Part shown: piece by piece, positions 44,260-53,789 of the stretch
Layout of the letters: every line of letters begins with the position of its first letter
Position numbering within the stretch: the first letter of the stretch is position 1
Assembly: GCF_002608565.1 (NCBI RefSeq)
Contig: NZ_LIXM01000002.1
Span: 124,001 to 188,000, forward strand
DNA: 64,000 nt
Direction: 5' to 3'
From: Vibrio sp. PID17_43
GTDB lineage: Bacteria; Pseudomonadota; Gammaproteobacteria; Enterobacterales; Vibrionaceae
Notes under the pieces: model-generated
Told to the model about the DNA's origin: nothing
Databases searched by the model: none
Seen by the model: the letters and a program-made list of their open reading frames with translations, nothing else
Translations under genes and position numbers: made by a program

Positions 44260-45375
44260 CTACGTCAACTCAATCCACGTTTTGCGCTGTTGTTTATCCA
44301 TATATGACCACGCAATAAAACGGCTGATTTTCTGACCCTGGCTCATTTCTACAACACGAATGGCTTTCGCACCTAACTTTTCAAGCTGTTTACACATCGG
44401 ACGAACGTTGTCTTTCTTAGAGATCAGGCTGGTAAACCAAAGGACTTGTGTGCTAAACGCTTGGCTCTCGTTAGCCATCTTACGAATGAATGCGGCTTCC
44501 CCACCTTCACACCACAACTCGGCATTTTGGCCACCGAAGTTAAGCGATGGTTTACTCTGCTTTGCTGGGTTGGTCTGCGATGGCGTCATGCCTTTTTTTC
44601 GCTGGTTCGCTTTCAGGTTATCCTGTTTGCGCTGGCTACCCATCGCAGCCTCTTCAGCGGAGCGGTGAAACGGCGGATTACACGTTGTGACATCGTAACG
44701 TTCATTCGGCTGAATAATACCGCGATAGATGTTCGCTTCACTCGGCTGCAGCACTAATTCGATTTTATCCTTTAGCGCAGCGTTTCGATTGGCAATCGCT
44801 TGTGCCGACTGGATGGATGTTGGATCGACGTCACTGCCGGTGTATTGCCATCCGTATTGCGTCACACCGACAATCGGGTAAATACAGTTTGCACCAACAC
44901 CTACATCAAGTGCTCGAACACGATGGTGTGGATATTTGCCTTTTACCTCGCCATCAAGCAACTCAGCCAAACGGTGAATATAGTCTGCACGGCCAGGAAT
45001 TGGCGGGCACAGATAGTGCTCAGGAATATCCCAAAACTCGATGTCGTAATACGCTGCAAGCAAGGCTTTGTTAAGCATTTTTACCGCTTTTGGATCCGCA
45101 AAGTTAATAGAGTCTTCCCCTTTCGGGTTTTTTATTACAAATGCCTTTAATTGTGGCTCACTCGCTATCAACTTTTTAAAATCGTAACGACCTTTGTGGA
45201 CATTACGCTCATGCAAACCGCTTTTGGCGATCTTAAAGAAGTCCACATCGCTTTTTTTTACTGGCGATGCCGCTTTACCTGACGCCTTATTTTTCACACG
45301 CTTTGACGCGACTTTCTTAGCATCTTTGCTTGGCATTGACTTTGCTGGCTTAGCGTTTTGGGTCTTATTCTTCAT
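44260..45375 (-). CDS. rlmF: 23S rRNA (adenine1618-N6)-methyltransferase
   Basis: A 371-residue SAM-dependent enzyme that methylates A1618 of 23S rRNA. The SAM site is [13 protein letters not shown] (residues 155-167) with GSDVDPTSI, and the catalytic NPPF is at 233-236. The family segments [13 protein letters not shown] and [15 protein letters not shown] are present. The first 40 residues are a lysine-rich tail for RNA contact. Its start overlaps the stop of the metallopeptidase gene by 11 bases, so the two are co-translated. Confidence 0.95.
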   Translation of the reverse strand: MKNKTQNAKPAKSMPSKDAKKVASKRVKNKASGKAASPVKKSDVDFFKIAKSGLHERNVHKGRYDFKKLIASEPQLKAFVIKNPKGEDSINFADPKAVKMLNKALLAAYYDIEFWDIPEHYLCPPIPGRADYIHRLAELLDGEVKGKYPHHRVRALDVGVGANCIYPIVGVTQYGWQYTGSDVDPTSIQSAQAIANRNAALKDKIELVLQPSEANIYRGIIQPNERYDVTTCNPPFHRSAEEAAMGSQRKQDNLKANQRKKGMTPSQTNPAKQSKPSLNFGGQNAELWCEGGEAAFIRKMANESQAFSTQVLWFTSLISKKDNVRPMCKQLEKLGAKAIRVVEMSQGQKISRFIAWSYMDKQQRKTWIELT

Positions 45376-45877
45376 TCGAGTTCGCTTTTAAATCGAGGTA
45401 AATCATAAACAGACGAGCATCTAATTCAAGTTGGTGATACTCAGGTTCCATGTAGCAACACAGTTGATAAAACGCTTTGTCGTGATTCTTTTCACGAGTG
45501 TGTGCCAGTTCATGTACCACCAGCATCCGTAACAGCGCTTCGGGCGCATCTTTAAACACGTTCGCAATGCGAATCTCATTCTTGGATTTAAGCTTTCCGC
45601 CATGGTTCCGACTGATCACGCTGTGCAAGCCTAACGCATTATTAACCACATGAATTTTCTTATCGTAGACCACTTTACTGATTGGTGCGGCTTTCTTCAT
45701 ATAGCGGTTTTTGATTGCCATGGCGTATTCATAGAGCGCTTTTTCACTTTTGATTTGGTGGTTATCTGGATAGCGCTTTTCGAACCAATGCACAAGCTTA
45801 CCGCTCTCAATCAGTGTGCCGACCTGCTCAACAATGTGCTGAGGATAACCTTGGATGTATCGAAGTGACGGATGCAT
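45365..45877 (-). CDS. YgjP-like (WLM/DUF45) zinc metallopeptidase
   Basis: A 170-residue cytoplasmic protein. His122-Glu-Leu-Ala-His126 with a following His132 ([15 protein letters not shown]) is the zinc-peptidase motif of the YgjP/DUF45 group. The substrate is unknown. It overlaps rlmF downstream. The ATG at 45877 is the first start. Confidence 0.85.
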   Translation of the reverse strand: MHPSLRYIQGYPQHIVEQVGTLIESGKLVHWFEKRYPDNHQIKSEKALYEYAMAIKNRYMKKAAPISKVVYDKKIHVVNNALGLHSVISRNHGGKLKSKNEIRIANVFKDAPEALLRMLVVHELAHTREKNHDKAFYQLCCYMEPEYHQLELDARLFMIYLDLKANSNEE

Positions 45878-46015
45878 AGATATAACGTCTGCTATGACAA
45901 AAGAATGGCGCTAAATATACCTGAGATAACCGACACTTTCATCTAAGGTTTCATCTTTCCTTTGTTGTAAAAGGTCGTTAAACTTCGCCTCCCAACGATA
46001 ATGGAGAGAAATTCA

Positions 46016-46246
46016 ATGAAACGTGTTGTTCTTTACGTAAAAGACAAGTGCCCTCACTGCAAAGATGCTCAACGTTATCTTGATTCAAAAAACATTGTTT
46101 ACCGCCTTTGCAATGCAAAAATGCAGCGCGGCCGTAAAGAGCTAGACGCACTTGGGGCGCGCTCTCTGCCGGTATTAAAAATTGGTGATCGCCTGATGAT
46201 CGGCTGGAACCCGAAGAACTTCGAAAAGATGTACAACGGTAGCTAA
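46016..46246 (+). CDS. Glutaredoxin-like thioredoxin-fold protein
   Basis: A 76-residue protein with a CPHC redox motif (Cys12-Cys15) in VVLYVKDKCPHCKDAQRYL and a cis-proline loop (SLPVLKIGDR). It resembles NrdH/glutaredoxin proteins and probably reduces disulfides in the cytoplasm. The ATG at 46016 has GGAGAG upstream; an ATG five codons earlier would overlap that site. Confidence 0.87.
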   Translation: MKRVVLYVKDKCPHCKDAQRYLDSKNIVYRLCNAKMQRGRKELDALGARSLPVLKIGDRLMIGWNPKNFEKMYNGS

Positions 46247-46251
46247 ATTGA

Positions 46252-46287
46252 ACAAAAAGAGCTTCTCTAACAAGAAGCTCTTTTTGT
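46252..46287. terminator. Bidirectional terminator
   Basis: ACAAAAAGAGCTTCT pairs perfectly with AGAAGCTCTTTTTGT. It ends the glutaredoxin-like gene (+) and touches the end of the LysR gene (-). Confidence 0.88.
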
Positions 46288-46288
46288 A

Positions 46289-47158
46289 TCAAACATACTG
46301 TTTCACAAAGTCGATGAAGGTTCTGTCTGCGATCGACAGGTAGCCTTGCTTCCTCCACGCCAACGCGAGATCAAGCGCCACCGGGGGATGAAATGGGATC
46401 CCAACCACCTCTTGCTCATGTTCGGTAACGAGTTCGAGCAACGCCGTAATCGCAAACTCTTTCTTAACAATACTGAGGATAAGAGGAAGTAAGTTGGTCT
46501 CGAACGAAGACTTCATAGTAAAGCCATGCTCTTGACTCACTTGATCTAAAAACTCCCGATGAAAGTAACCGTGCTGAAATATTACTAAATCGTGCTCAAA
46601 AAATTCATCAAACGTGATGGCATGGCGCTCAGCTAAATCATGTTCTTCTGAAACAACCGCCACCATTTGGCTCGTAAACAAATGGTCGGTTTCTAGGCCT
46701 TCCGGCACGTCATCACAACGGATCACGCCAATATCCAATTGCCCGTTAAGTAGCATTTTTCTGATCGAATGTGTCCCCGCTTCGACAAGCGTCAGCTTTA
46801 AATCAGGGTATTGGCACTTAAACGCCATAACAATACGCGGAAAAAAGTAACTGCCCATCATTGAGGGCGTCCCGAGTCGTACTTCTCCCTTAGCTAACCC
46901 TTTCAATTCGTCAATAGCCAGTTGAGCGTCTTGCAACTGCTGAATAACGCGCTTAGCGTGAACCAGTAAGGTTTCGCCCTCTTTGGTTAAACTCATTCTC
47001 TTGTCATCACGCCGAAACAGCGTCACGCCTAATGATTGTTCGAATTTCTTGATTGAAATGCTTAAAGCTGGCTGAGCAATATGCAAAAACCTCGCTGCGT
47101 GAGTAATGTTTCGGTGCTGCGCTACTGCAAGAAAATGTTTGAGCTGTTTCGATTCCAT
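46289..47158 (-). CDS. LysR-family regulator, divergent from an MFS gene
   Basis: A 289-residue LysR protein with an N-terminal HTH (QLKHFLAVAQHRNITHAARFLHIAQPALSISIKKFEQ) and an effector domain from about residue 90 (EVRLGTPSMMGSYFFPRIV). It is divergent from the MFS gene at 47271 across 110 AT-rich bases, the standard LysR-target layout. Effector unknown. Confidence 0.92.
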   Translation of the reverse strand: MESKQLKHFLAVAQHRNITHAARFLHIAQPALSISIKKFEQSLGVTLFRRDDKRMSLTKEGETLLVHAKRVIQQLQDAQLAIDELKGLAKGEVRLGTPSMMGSYFFPRIVMAFKCQYPDLKLTLVEAGTHSIRKMLLNGQLDIGVIRCDDVPEGLETDHLFTSQMVAVVSEEHDLAERHAITFDEFFEHDLVIFQHGYFHREFLDQVSQEHGFTMKSSFETNLLPLILSIVKKEFAITALLELVTEHEQEVVGIPFHPPVALDLALAWRKQGYLSIADRTFIDFVKQYV

Positions 47159-47270
47159 TAGATCAAAAATATATACCTGCCATATTTTAAATATATTTTT
47201 TCAATCCAAATTTAACTGATAAATTGATCACATATTTCATTTATTTGCTTGTTGGCATTTGGCAGAATCC

Positions 47271-48494
47271 ATGGTCACTTTCGGCACTCCTGAATACAAA
47301 CGCATGACACTTTCTCTCGCGCTTGGCTCATTCTTGGTTTTTTCAAATCTTTACTTGCTCCAGCCGATGCTGCCCTCTTTTGCAATTAAATTTGCCATTA
47401 CTGAAACTCAAGTAAACTGGTTATTTGCCTCAACCACGCTTGCGCTCTCCCTTAGTTTATTACCGCTGGCCATCTTATCTGAATCGATAGGTCGTAAGCC
47501 CATAATGATATTGGGGTTGTTCTCGATACCCGTCATTTCTGCACTCATGCTTCTTGGCGATTCCTTTTTATTTCTCGTTATTTGCCGGGCGTTAATGGGC
47601 GTTGCCATCGCTGCATTTACTGCCGTCGCAGTGGCCTATATGGCGGAAGAGTTAGATAAGCATGCTTTTTCGATGGCAATTGGTACGTATATCGCTGCAA
47701 ACTCATTGGGTGGTATCGCGGGTCGTATCAGTGGCGGCTTGCTGGCAGACAACTTTAGCGTCAATGTCGCGATCGAAGTGATGATGGTGGTGACACTCGT
47801 TGGTGTTATCAGTGTTCATTATCTTTTACCAAAGCAGCGTAACTTTACCCCCTCATCAAGTAGCTGGAGACACCACAACCGAGCCATTATTGGCCATTTC
47901 AAAAACCAGCGCGTATGGCTTGCGATGCTGATTGGCAGTTTGAACTTCGCTCTGTTTGTTAACCTCTACTCGGTAATGGGATTTCGCTTAGTTAGCGCTC
48001 CTCATCATGTTCCCGTTGGTTTAGCGTCACTGATTTTCGTTTGCTATTTGGGCGGTACTTTCTCATCTCGATGTGCTGGCCATTGGAGTAAACGTTACTC
48101 GTCGGTTCTCGGTATGTTCATCGGTTCAGTCATCAGTATGGCGGGAATGTGGATGGCGGCGATTGACAGCATGGCCGCAATGCTTATTGGATTGTTACTG
48201 ATCAGTTTTGGCGCTTTCTTTACTCACACTTTAGCGTATGGCTGGGTTGGTCAAACAGCCACGCAAGCTAAAGCGACTGGCACGGCTTTATACCTTGTTC
48301 ACTACTATATTGGCGGTAGTTTGGGCGGATTCTTATTGCTTTATTGCTGGCAGCATGGTGGTTGGTCGAGTGTATTAGTTGGCGGTAGTGCTCTGTACCT
48401 CGCCATGTTCACAGCCATCGCATACTTAAAGCATATCAGTGCAAGTTTCGATATCAACAACGGTGCGGATATGACGCGCTTGAAAAGAAATTAA
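47271..48494 (+). CDS. MFS transporter (YnfM-like)
   Basis: A 407-residue, 12-helix protein. SNLYLLQPMLPSF in helix 1, the motif-A loop SESIGRKPIMI and the TGTALYLVHYYIGGSLGG segment place it near the YnfM arabinose-efflux-like group. Probably controlled by the divergent LysR gene. The ATG at 47271 was chosen; a TTG four codons earlier is also open and neither has a clear ribosome site. Confidence 0.87.
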   Translation: MVTFGTPEYKRMTLSLALGSFLVFSNLYLLQPMLPSFAIKFAITETQVNWLFASTTLALSLSLLPLAILSESIGRKPIMILGLFSIPVISALMLLGDSFLFLVICRALMGVAIAAFTAVAVAYMAEELDKHAFSMAIGTYIAANSLGGIAGRISGGLLADNFSVNVAIEVMMVVTLVGVISVHYLLPKQRNFTPSSSSWRHHNRAIIGHFKNQRVWLAMLIGSLNFALFVNLYSVMGFRLVSAPHHVPVGLASLIFVCYLGGTFSSRCAGHWSKRYSSVLGMFIGSVISMAGMWMAAIDSMAAMLIGLLLISFGAFFTHTLAYGWVGQTATQAKATGTALYLVHYYIGGSLGGFLLLYCWQHGGWSSVLVGGSALYLAMFTAIAYLKHISASFDINNGADMTRLKRN

Positions 48495-48552
48495 ACAACG
48501 CTTTTCAGGGTCTGCTATGCTTGCGGCACATTCATAAAAGCAAGAAATTTGT

Positions 48553-49134
48553 ATGCCAACGCGCTCAACACAAGATACTCAAAATACTGATATCAACACG
48601 ATCACGCTGCAAGTCGATCAATGGCTCAATGACGTTGTGATCGGACTAAACTTATGTCCTTTTGCTGCCAAACCGCAACGCAATAAACAAATTAAAATTT
48701 TCATCAGTGAAGCCACTCAAGATAACGCGCTACTCGAAGATATTCTGCTGCAGTTCATTGAGCTCAGTAACACAGATCCAGAAAAACTCGAAACCACTTT
48801 GGTCGTGGTTCCAAACATGCTGCAAGACTTCTGGGACTACAACCTGTTCATAGATTGGGTTGAAGGCTTAATCAAGCAGCAAAATTGGGAAGGCATTTTC
48901 CAAGTCGCAACGTTCCACCCAGATTATTGTTTTGGTGGTACAGAACCGGAGGATGACGAAAATCTGACCAATCGTTCTCCATACCCTGTATTCCATCTTA
49001 TTCGTGAAGAAAGCATGGAAAAGGTACTTAAGCACTACCCTGATCCAGAATCGATTCCAGACACCAACATTGCCCGCGTATCCGCGCTGTCAGAAGAAGA
49101 GCGCAAGAAACTCTTCCCTTACCTGTTCTGCTAA
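48553..49134 (+). CDS. DUF1415 protein
   Basis: A 193-residue soluble protein with the DUF1415 markers GLNLCPFAAKP (residue 31) and FQVATFHPDYCFGGTEPEDDENLTNRSPYPVFHLIRE (about 113-150). The family is common in gamma-proteobacteria and has no proven role. The ATG at 48553 follows the MFS gene by 58 bases and could share its transcript. Confidence 0.9.
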   Translation: MPTRSTQDTQNTDINTITLQVDQWLNDVVIGLNLCPFAAKPQRNKQIKIFISEATQDNALLEDILLQFIELSNTDPEKLETTLVVVPNMLQDFWDYNLFIDWVEGLIKQQNWEGIFQVATFHPDYCFGGTEPEDDENLTNRSPYPVFHLIREESMEKVLKHYPDPESIPDTNIARVSALSEEERKKLFPYLFC

Positions 49135-49186
49135 TAAGAACACCCACCCCAAGCGGCAGATTTCTCGCCACTTAAAATCGGATCGC

Positions 49187-49215
49187 TTGGGGATTAAAGT
49201 TCGGTTTGATATGAT
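49187..49215 (+). promoter_or_regulatory. Sigma-70-type promoter of the MazG-like gene
   Basis: TTGGGG (49187-49192), 17 bases, TATGAT (49210-49215). Transcription would begin about 49222, so the first ATG (49211) would lie inside the -10 box and cannot be the start codon. Confidence 0.55.
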
Positions 49216-49246
49216 TGCGGCTTCAATCGATTCAATGGACATTAGA

Positions 49247-49822
49247 ATGCAACTGTCAAAGCTAACCCAAGAGATTTTTGATCACCTATACTGTGACATC
49301 ACTGAATTCCGTAGCACATTCGACCTACCTGTCGCAGATGTCGCAAGCCTAGATGCACAAGCCGATACGCTACACACGTCTTTGGCGATCGAAGAGCTAA
49401 CTGAACTAGCAGAAGCAGACAACAAAACAGAGCAAGCTGACGCAATCATCGACAGCGTGTACGTTCTAATGGGTCGCCTAGTGCACCTTGGTGACAGCCA
49501 AGTTGAAGACAACCTAGCAATCAGCTACCTAATCGATCTACTGCTAAACGTAGCCGTTAACCGCGGTATCGACTTTATTCCTTGCTGGGATGAAGTACAC
49601 TCTAGCAACATGAGCAAAGTGTGTCGTAACGAGCAAGAGTACGCAGAAACGGAAGCATTCTACGCAGAGCAAGGCATCAAACTAATGGCGGTTCAAAAAG
49701 GCGAATACATCATCGCGAAATGCGCAGAAGACTTCGTCTCTGAAGGTAAAACTGTGCGCAAAGGCAAAGTGCTTAAATCGGTTTACTACCGCCCAGCAGA
49801 CCTTAAGCCACTAACACAATAA
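49247..49822 (+). CDS. MazG-like nucleotide pyrophosphohydrolase (HAD/PRA-PH type all-alpha fold)
   Basis: A 191-residue helical protein with the acidic metal motif EELTELAEAD...QADAIIDSVYVLMG, as in all-alpha NTP pyrophosphatases. It probably cleans or degrades a nucleoside triphosphate. Possible starts are 49211, 49235 and 49247. The promoter placement excludes the first, and GGA seven bases before 49247 favours the last. Codon use looks strongly biased (many preferred codons), suggesting high expression. A longer frame overlapping DUF1415 is a shadow. Confidence 0.78.
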   Translation: MQLSKLTQEIFDHLYCDITEFRSTFDLPVADVASLDAQADTLHTSLAIEELTELAEADNKTEQADAIIDSVYVLMGRLVHLGDSQVEDNLAISYLIDLLLNVAVNRGIDFIPCWDEVHSSNMSKVCRNEQEYAETEAFYAEQGIKLMAVQKGEYIIAKCAEDFVSEGKTVRKGKVLKSVYYRPADLKPLTQ

Positions 49823-49856
49823 CTAGAAGCGCATTTCACGTTATAGATAAACATAA

Positions 49857-49885
49857 GCCGCTCATCCTCCATGAGCGGTTTTTTA
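49857..49885 (+). terminator. Terminator of the MazG-like gene
   Basis: CCGCTCAT/ATGAGCGG with a five-base loop followed by six T residues, 35 bases after the stop codon. Confidence 0.88.
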
Positions 49886-50000
49886 TTCATAAATATTGCT
49901 CTTTTACGCTTTAAATGCGCTTCCTGGCATTCCCATCCTGCCTTCAATAAATTAGACTCAAATACCCAAGGATTTGTGAATAATTGATAAAGGAATGGCT

Positions 50001-50384
50001 ATGAGCTCAAGTATGATCCTTTCAGAGTCCCTCATTGAAAGCGGACGTGATATTCCTCTAAAAGAATTGTTGTACGCAAAGCGCGTGCTAGACAATTACA
50101 TGGCTGTGGCAAAAAACAGTAGCCCACTTGAGCTCCTAACGGAGATGAAAACGGCGGCGAGACACGTAGAATACTTCACGACTCACGATAATCCATGTGA
50201 AGCACGTAACGTGATCAGCAACATGATCGAAAAGATTGACGCAGCAGACTCGTTTGAAACATTTAAAACGTTAGCAGAGGTACCTTCGCTGGCCCTGTTT
50301 GAACTGATTGAAGATCGCGCTCAATTAATTAAACATGAACGCGAGTTGCTGTTAGCGTCTGGTTATGATGCTTCACGCATCTAA
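50001..50384 (+). CDS. Unknown 127-residue helical protein
   Basis: A soluble protein, probably all-alpha, starting MSSSMILSESLIESGRDIPLKELLYAKRVLDNYM. AAGGA about seven bases before 50001 supports that ATG over the one at 49995, which would sit directly on the ribosome site. I recognise no domain. It has its own terminator and stands alone. Confidence 0.75.
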   Translation: MSSSMILSESLIESGRDIPLKELLYAKRVLDNYMAVAKNSSPLELLTEMKTAARHVEYFTTHDNPCEARNVISNMIEKIDAADSFETFKTLAEVPSLALFELIEDRAQLIKHERELLLASGYDASRI

Positions 50385-50403
50385 TTCCTTCGTAAAACGC
50401 ATT

Positions 50404-50432
50404 AAAAAAGGAGCTTATCAAGCTCCTTTTTT
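50404..50432 (+). terminator. Rho-independent terminator
   Basis: AAAAAAGGAGCTT/AAGCTCCTTTTTT with a three-base loop, 20 bases after the stop at 50384. Confidence 0.88.
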
Positions 50433-50639
50433 CTATTTCATTCACACCGAATAAAATATCAATTATACCAATCACAGTAAGTAAATGTTCAGAAATAGCG
50501 CAGGGAAAACGCATGAGAACAAGGCTAAAATTTTAGATAAGTAGTTCTTCTACAACCAACTTACTTTAAAACACGAAAGTAAACGAAGTTATCGATCGTT
50601 ATAACAACTAGGATGACCCGTTTTTTACTACGATTGGTA

Positions 50640-51374
50640 TTATAGTCCCATACCTTCGGTGATCTCTTTAATTTGTTTCAAGTCCATCTTGTAGACCTCG
50701 ATCAGCTGATCAATCTGGCTTAAACGTGAGTTCGCTTCATCGTGTTTATCACAAGCATCTGATTTTACATCCCACGATTTGCCTTCTAAGAACACATCAC
50801 ACTCTTTTTTCAACGTGTCGATCTTAGGCAGTAATGCTTCACGTTCTTTCTCCAACGATGCCAATTCTTGGGTAATCTGCATTTCTTTGCGGAAGACTTC
50901 ACGGGAGCGTTCAAACATGGTCGCTTGCATATCCGCTTGACGGTTCAGTTTGTCGTTCTGGACCTTGGTCGTGTTCAATGTTGCTTTCTGCTCTTTTATT
51001 TGCGACTCAAGCGACAAATTCACTTTTTCCACTACGGTCAACTGCTCTTGAAGTGCTTTTAATTCCGCTTTATGCGCTTCTTCTTTCTCTGTCAACAGCT
51101 TCGCGACCTTTGCGTCGATCTCTTTATCTATGCCTGCTTCGCGTGTTTTCACTTGAGAGACCAAGTTGGTTTTGTCTTGTGCTAGAGCTTGGTACTTTTC
51201 TTCCAACACTTGGTAAGTGGATTCCCACTTGCTTGCCGTCATTGCAGAGCCAGCCAAACCACCGAATGCCAAACCTAACACGGCCGCAATCGCGATATAA
51301 ATGAGAGTACGCTTATCGCGCGCCTCAATGACAACTACTTCGTCTTGGTCTTCAATATTATTTTGAGAAGTCAC
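50640..51374 (-). CDS. Single-pass membrane protein with long coiled coil
   Basis: A 244-residue protein. Residues 24-44 form one membrane helix (LIYIAIAAVLGLAFGGLAGSA). Residues 50-200 are a continuous heptad-rich coiled coil full of E, K, Q and L. The C-terminal part has two cysteines (EGKSWDVKSDACDKH region and KKECDVF). A periplasmic or cytoplasmic rod tethered to the inner membrane is likely. No family recognised. It is 31 bases downstream of a small membrane-protein gene and probably co-transcribed. Confidence 0.78.
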   Translation of the reverse strand: MTSQNNIEDQDEVVVIEARDKRTLIYIAIAAVLGLAFGGLAGSAMTASKWESTYQVLEEKYQALAQDKTNLVSQVKTREAGIDKEIDAKVAKLLTEKEEAHKAELKALQEQLTVVEKVNLSLESQIKEQKATLNTTKVQNDKLNRQADMQATMFERSREVFRKEMQITQELASLEKEREALLPKIDTLKKECDVFLEGKSWDVKSDACDKHDEANSRLSQIDQLIEVYKMDLKQIKEITEGMGL

Positions 51375-51405
51375 CGTATCTTACTCCAAGGACTCTGCTG
51401 GTTTG

Positions 51406-51564
51406 CTAGCGAGTGAGTTCCGCAATCATGATTGACGCGGTATAAATTAAGAATGCGCCGATCAACGTAATCACGGTCACCTTTTGGACTTTTTCATTGG
51501 TACGATAACGAAATAGCACAAACGCTACTCCAATCAATACCGCTATGGCTAACAATCTGGTCAT
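51406..51564 (-). CDS. 52-residue two-helix membrane protein
   Basis: A small frame MTRLLAIAVLIGVAFVLFRY, then RTNEKVQKVT, then VITLIGAFLIYTASIMIAEL, giving two membrane helices joined by a short charged loop. A perfect AAGGAG ribosome site lies five bases before the ATG. Directly upstream of the coiled-coil gene, so they may act together. Function unknown. Confidence 0.72.
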   Translation of the reverse strand: MTRLLAIAVLIGVAFVLFRYRTNEKVQKVTVITLIGAFLIYTASIMIAELTR

Positions 51565-51984
51565 ACCGTCTCCTTGTCCAATAATAAGAACTTATCCGAT
51601 CCCATCGACAGCTGCGCAAGGAATCATTGTAACCTATTTCTACGTTGCTTACGGTTAACTTTGCGTAGATTTTGAAGCGATTGCTCCCGTTTTGATCAAT
51701 TATCTGTTTTAAAGTAAACAGCTTATCGCCAACCCACGCCATTCTCATCAACGAATAAGATCAGTCTCTTTCCTTCTATACAAACTAAGGATAGCTAGCA
51801 CAAGAAAGCATTTGGTTAGTTAATCAGCAGCCCGATGAAACTAAGACAACAATGCCTCCATAATATGCTGAAAATAAATCTTCATTTGTTGTTGAAATGG
51901 TAACAAAACATGATAGAGTTCACACGTTAATGGTGACCAGCATCATTAACTTACCTTTACTCATTTGATTGAGTAAATGTTCCG
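51565..51984. other. Intergenic region upstream of the glycine riboswitch
   Basis: About 420 bases between the small membrane-protein gene and the riboswitch. It has no gene. It must hold the promoter of the riboswitch-symporter mRNA and, at the left end, that of the small gene. Confidence 0.5.
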
Positions 51985-52200
51985 ATGAAGGCTACAGGAG
52001 AGTGGTTATTAACTAAACTTTAACATTTAGTTGAAATAACTCGCCGAAGAATTAACTATTTCAGGTGCTACCTTGGTAGCGGGGACTGTAGTTGGAGGAA
52101 CCTCTGGAGAGAACCGTTAAATCGGTCGCCGAAGGAGCAAGTCCTGCACATGTGTGCGGGGTGAAACTCTCAGGCAAAAGGACAGAGGAGTGGAAAGTAA
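51985..52200 (+). ncRNA. Tandem glycine riboswitch
   Basis: Two glycine aptamers in series. The first covers roughly 51985-52095 (GGCTACAGGAGAGTGG ... CTCGCCGAAG ... GGTGCTACC ... GGTAGCGGGGACTG). The second covers about 52100-52195 (GGAACCTCTGGAGAGAACC, GTCGCCGAAGGAGCAAG, AACTCTCAGGCAAAAGGACAGAGGAG). These GGAGAG and CGCCGAAGG...CTCAGGCAAAAGGAC cores are diagnostic. It lies 110 bases ahead of the symporter start, the same layout as the well-studied V. cholerae element. Glycine binding is expected to switch expression of the symporter. Confidence 0.95.
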
Positions 52201-52311
52201 CAACCTAACTATTTGGCGTTCCCGCCTTATTTTGAATAGCGTGGCTATTAGAGATCTTTGATCTCGTCCTTTCCCTCTTCTCCTTATTAGTTGTTTTATT
52301 AAGGGGAAATC

Positions 52312-53688
52312 ATGAACGACCTACAATCTTTACTTCAAACCATTGATAACTTTGTCTGGGGTCCACCACTGCTGCTTTTGCTTGTGGGTACCGGTGTTTA
52401 CTTCACTTTTAGCCTAGGCTTGATCCAGTTTAAACACCTGCCAACTGCGTTAGCGATGGTATTTCGTAAAGATAAGTCATCTGATAAACAGGGTGACGTT
52501 TCTAGCTTTGCAGCGCTATGTACTGCGCTGTCTGCAACCATTGGTACAGGTAACATCGTTGGTGTTGCAACAGCAATCAAACTTGGAGGCCCTGGCGCCC
52601 TATTCTGGATGTGGCTTGCTGCCCTATTCGGCATGGCAACCAAATACGCAGAGTGTCTTCTTGCGGTTAAATACCGCCGTGTTGACGACAAAGGCCAAAT
52701 GATTGGTGGTCCTATGTACTACTTACAATATGGTGTTGGCTCGAAAGCCCTGGCCATTATGTTTGCAGTATTTGCATTGGGTGTTGCCTGTTTTGGTATC
52801 GGTACGTTCCCACAAGTAAACGCAATTCTTGATGCGAGCGAAATCTCTCTCGGTGTAAACCGTGAAGTGGCTGCTTTTATCCTGACGCTATTGGTCGCAT
52901 TCGTTACTCTGGGTGGTATCAAGTCGATTGCAAGTGTTGCGGGTAAAGTCGTACCAGCAATGGCGTTGCTCTATGTGTTGGCGTGCTTAAGCGTTATCAT
53001 CATGAATGCTGACCAATTGCTTAACGCAATTGAATTAGTGCTGGTATCCGCATTTACCTCCACAGCAGCAACGGGTGGTTTCTTGGGAGCAAGCATCATG
53101 CTCGCTATCCAATCGGGAATCGCTCGTGGTGTATTCTCCAACGAATCAGGTTTGGGTAGCGCACCAATGGCAGCAGCGGCAGCGAAAACAGATTCTTGTG
53201 TAGAACAAGGGTTGATTTCAATGACGGGCACCTTCTTTGATACCATCATCATTTGTACTATGACTGGTCTAGCTTTGATCCTCACTGGCGCTTGGCAAAG
53301 TGACTTCTCTGGTGCAGCGATGACCACTCACGCATTTGCTGTAGGCTTGAACGGAGAGACATTCGGTCCAATACTGGTGTCTATTGGCCTTATGTTCTTC
53401 GCGTTTACCACCATTCTTGGTTGGAACTACTACGGTGAGCGTTGTGTAGTATTCCTATTCGGTACCAAAGCAGTGCTGCCATACAAACTGATTTTTGTTG
53501 GTCTGGTCGCATCTGGTGCATTTCTACACCTCGATATGATTTGGCTTCTCGCAGACATCGTAAACGGGTTAATGGCGATCCCTAACCTAATCGGTTTGAT
53601 TGCTCTACGCCATGTGGTGTTAGAAGAGACAAAACTGTTCTTCAAACCAGCGTCTAAAGCTAATGACGTTGATGGTGTGAAAGCATAA
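52312..53688 (+). CDS. Sodium:alanine/glycine symporter (AGCS family)
   Basis: A 458-residue membrane protein with about 11 helices that co-transports alanine or glycine with sodium. AGCS markers include LCTALSATIGTGNIVGVATAI (residue 70) and IARGVFSNESGLGSAPMAAAAA (residue 272). Riboswitch control by glycine supports the substrate. The ATG at 52312 follows AAGGGGAAATC, a clear ribosome site. It ends at its own terminator. Confidence 0.95.
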   Translation: MNDLQSLLQTIDNFVWGPPLLLLLVGTGVYFTFSLGLIQFKHLPTALAMVFRKDKSSDKQGDVSSFAALCTALSATIGTGNIVGVATAIKLGGPGALFWMWLAALFGMATKYAECLLAVKYRRVDDKGQMIGGPMYYLQYGVGSKALAIMFAVFALGVACFGIGTFPQVNAILDASEISLGVNREVAAFILTLLVAFVTLGGIKSIASVAGKVVPAMALLYVLACLSVIIMNADQLLNAIELVLVSAFTSTAATGGFLGASIMLAIQSGIARGVFSNESGLGSAPMAAAAAKTDSCVEQGLISMTGTFFDTIIICTMTGLALILTGAWQSDFSGAAMTTHAFAVGLNGETFGPILVSIGLMFFAFTTILGWNYYGERCVVFLFGTKAVLPYKLIFVGLVASGAFLHLDMIWLLADIVNGLMAIPNLIGLIALRHVVLEETKLFFKPASKANDVDGVKA

Positions 53689-53721
53689 TACCGATTGCTA
53701 TTTAACCTTCGCTAGAAACCG

Positions 53722-53750
53722 AAAGCCCGCTGACAATCAGCGGGCTTTTT
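53722..53750 (+). terminator. Terminator of the symporter gene
   Basis: AAAGCCCGCTGA/TCAGCGGGCTTT with a three-base loop and trailing T run. Confidence 0.9.
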
Positions 53751-53789
53751 CATTTCGTCATACTTTCTAGGCGTTGCAGATCTGGTTTA

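Noticed and set aside
49004..49246. An N-terminal extension of the MazG-like protein overlapping DUF1415
   Set aside because: It overlaps a well-supported gene in another frame and would start upstream of the likely promoter.
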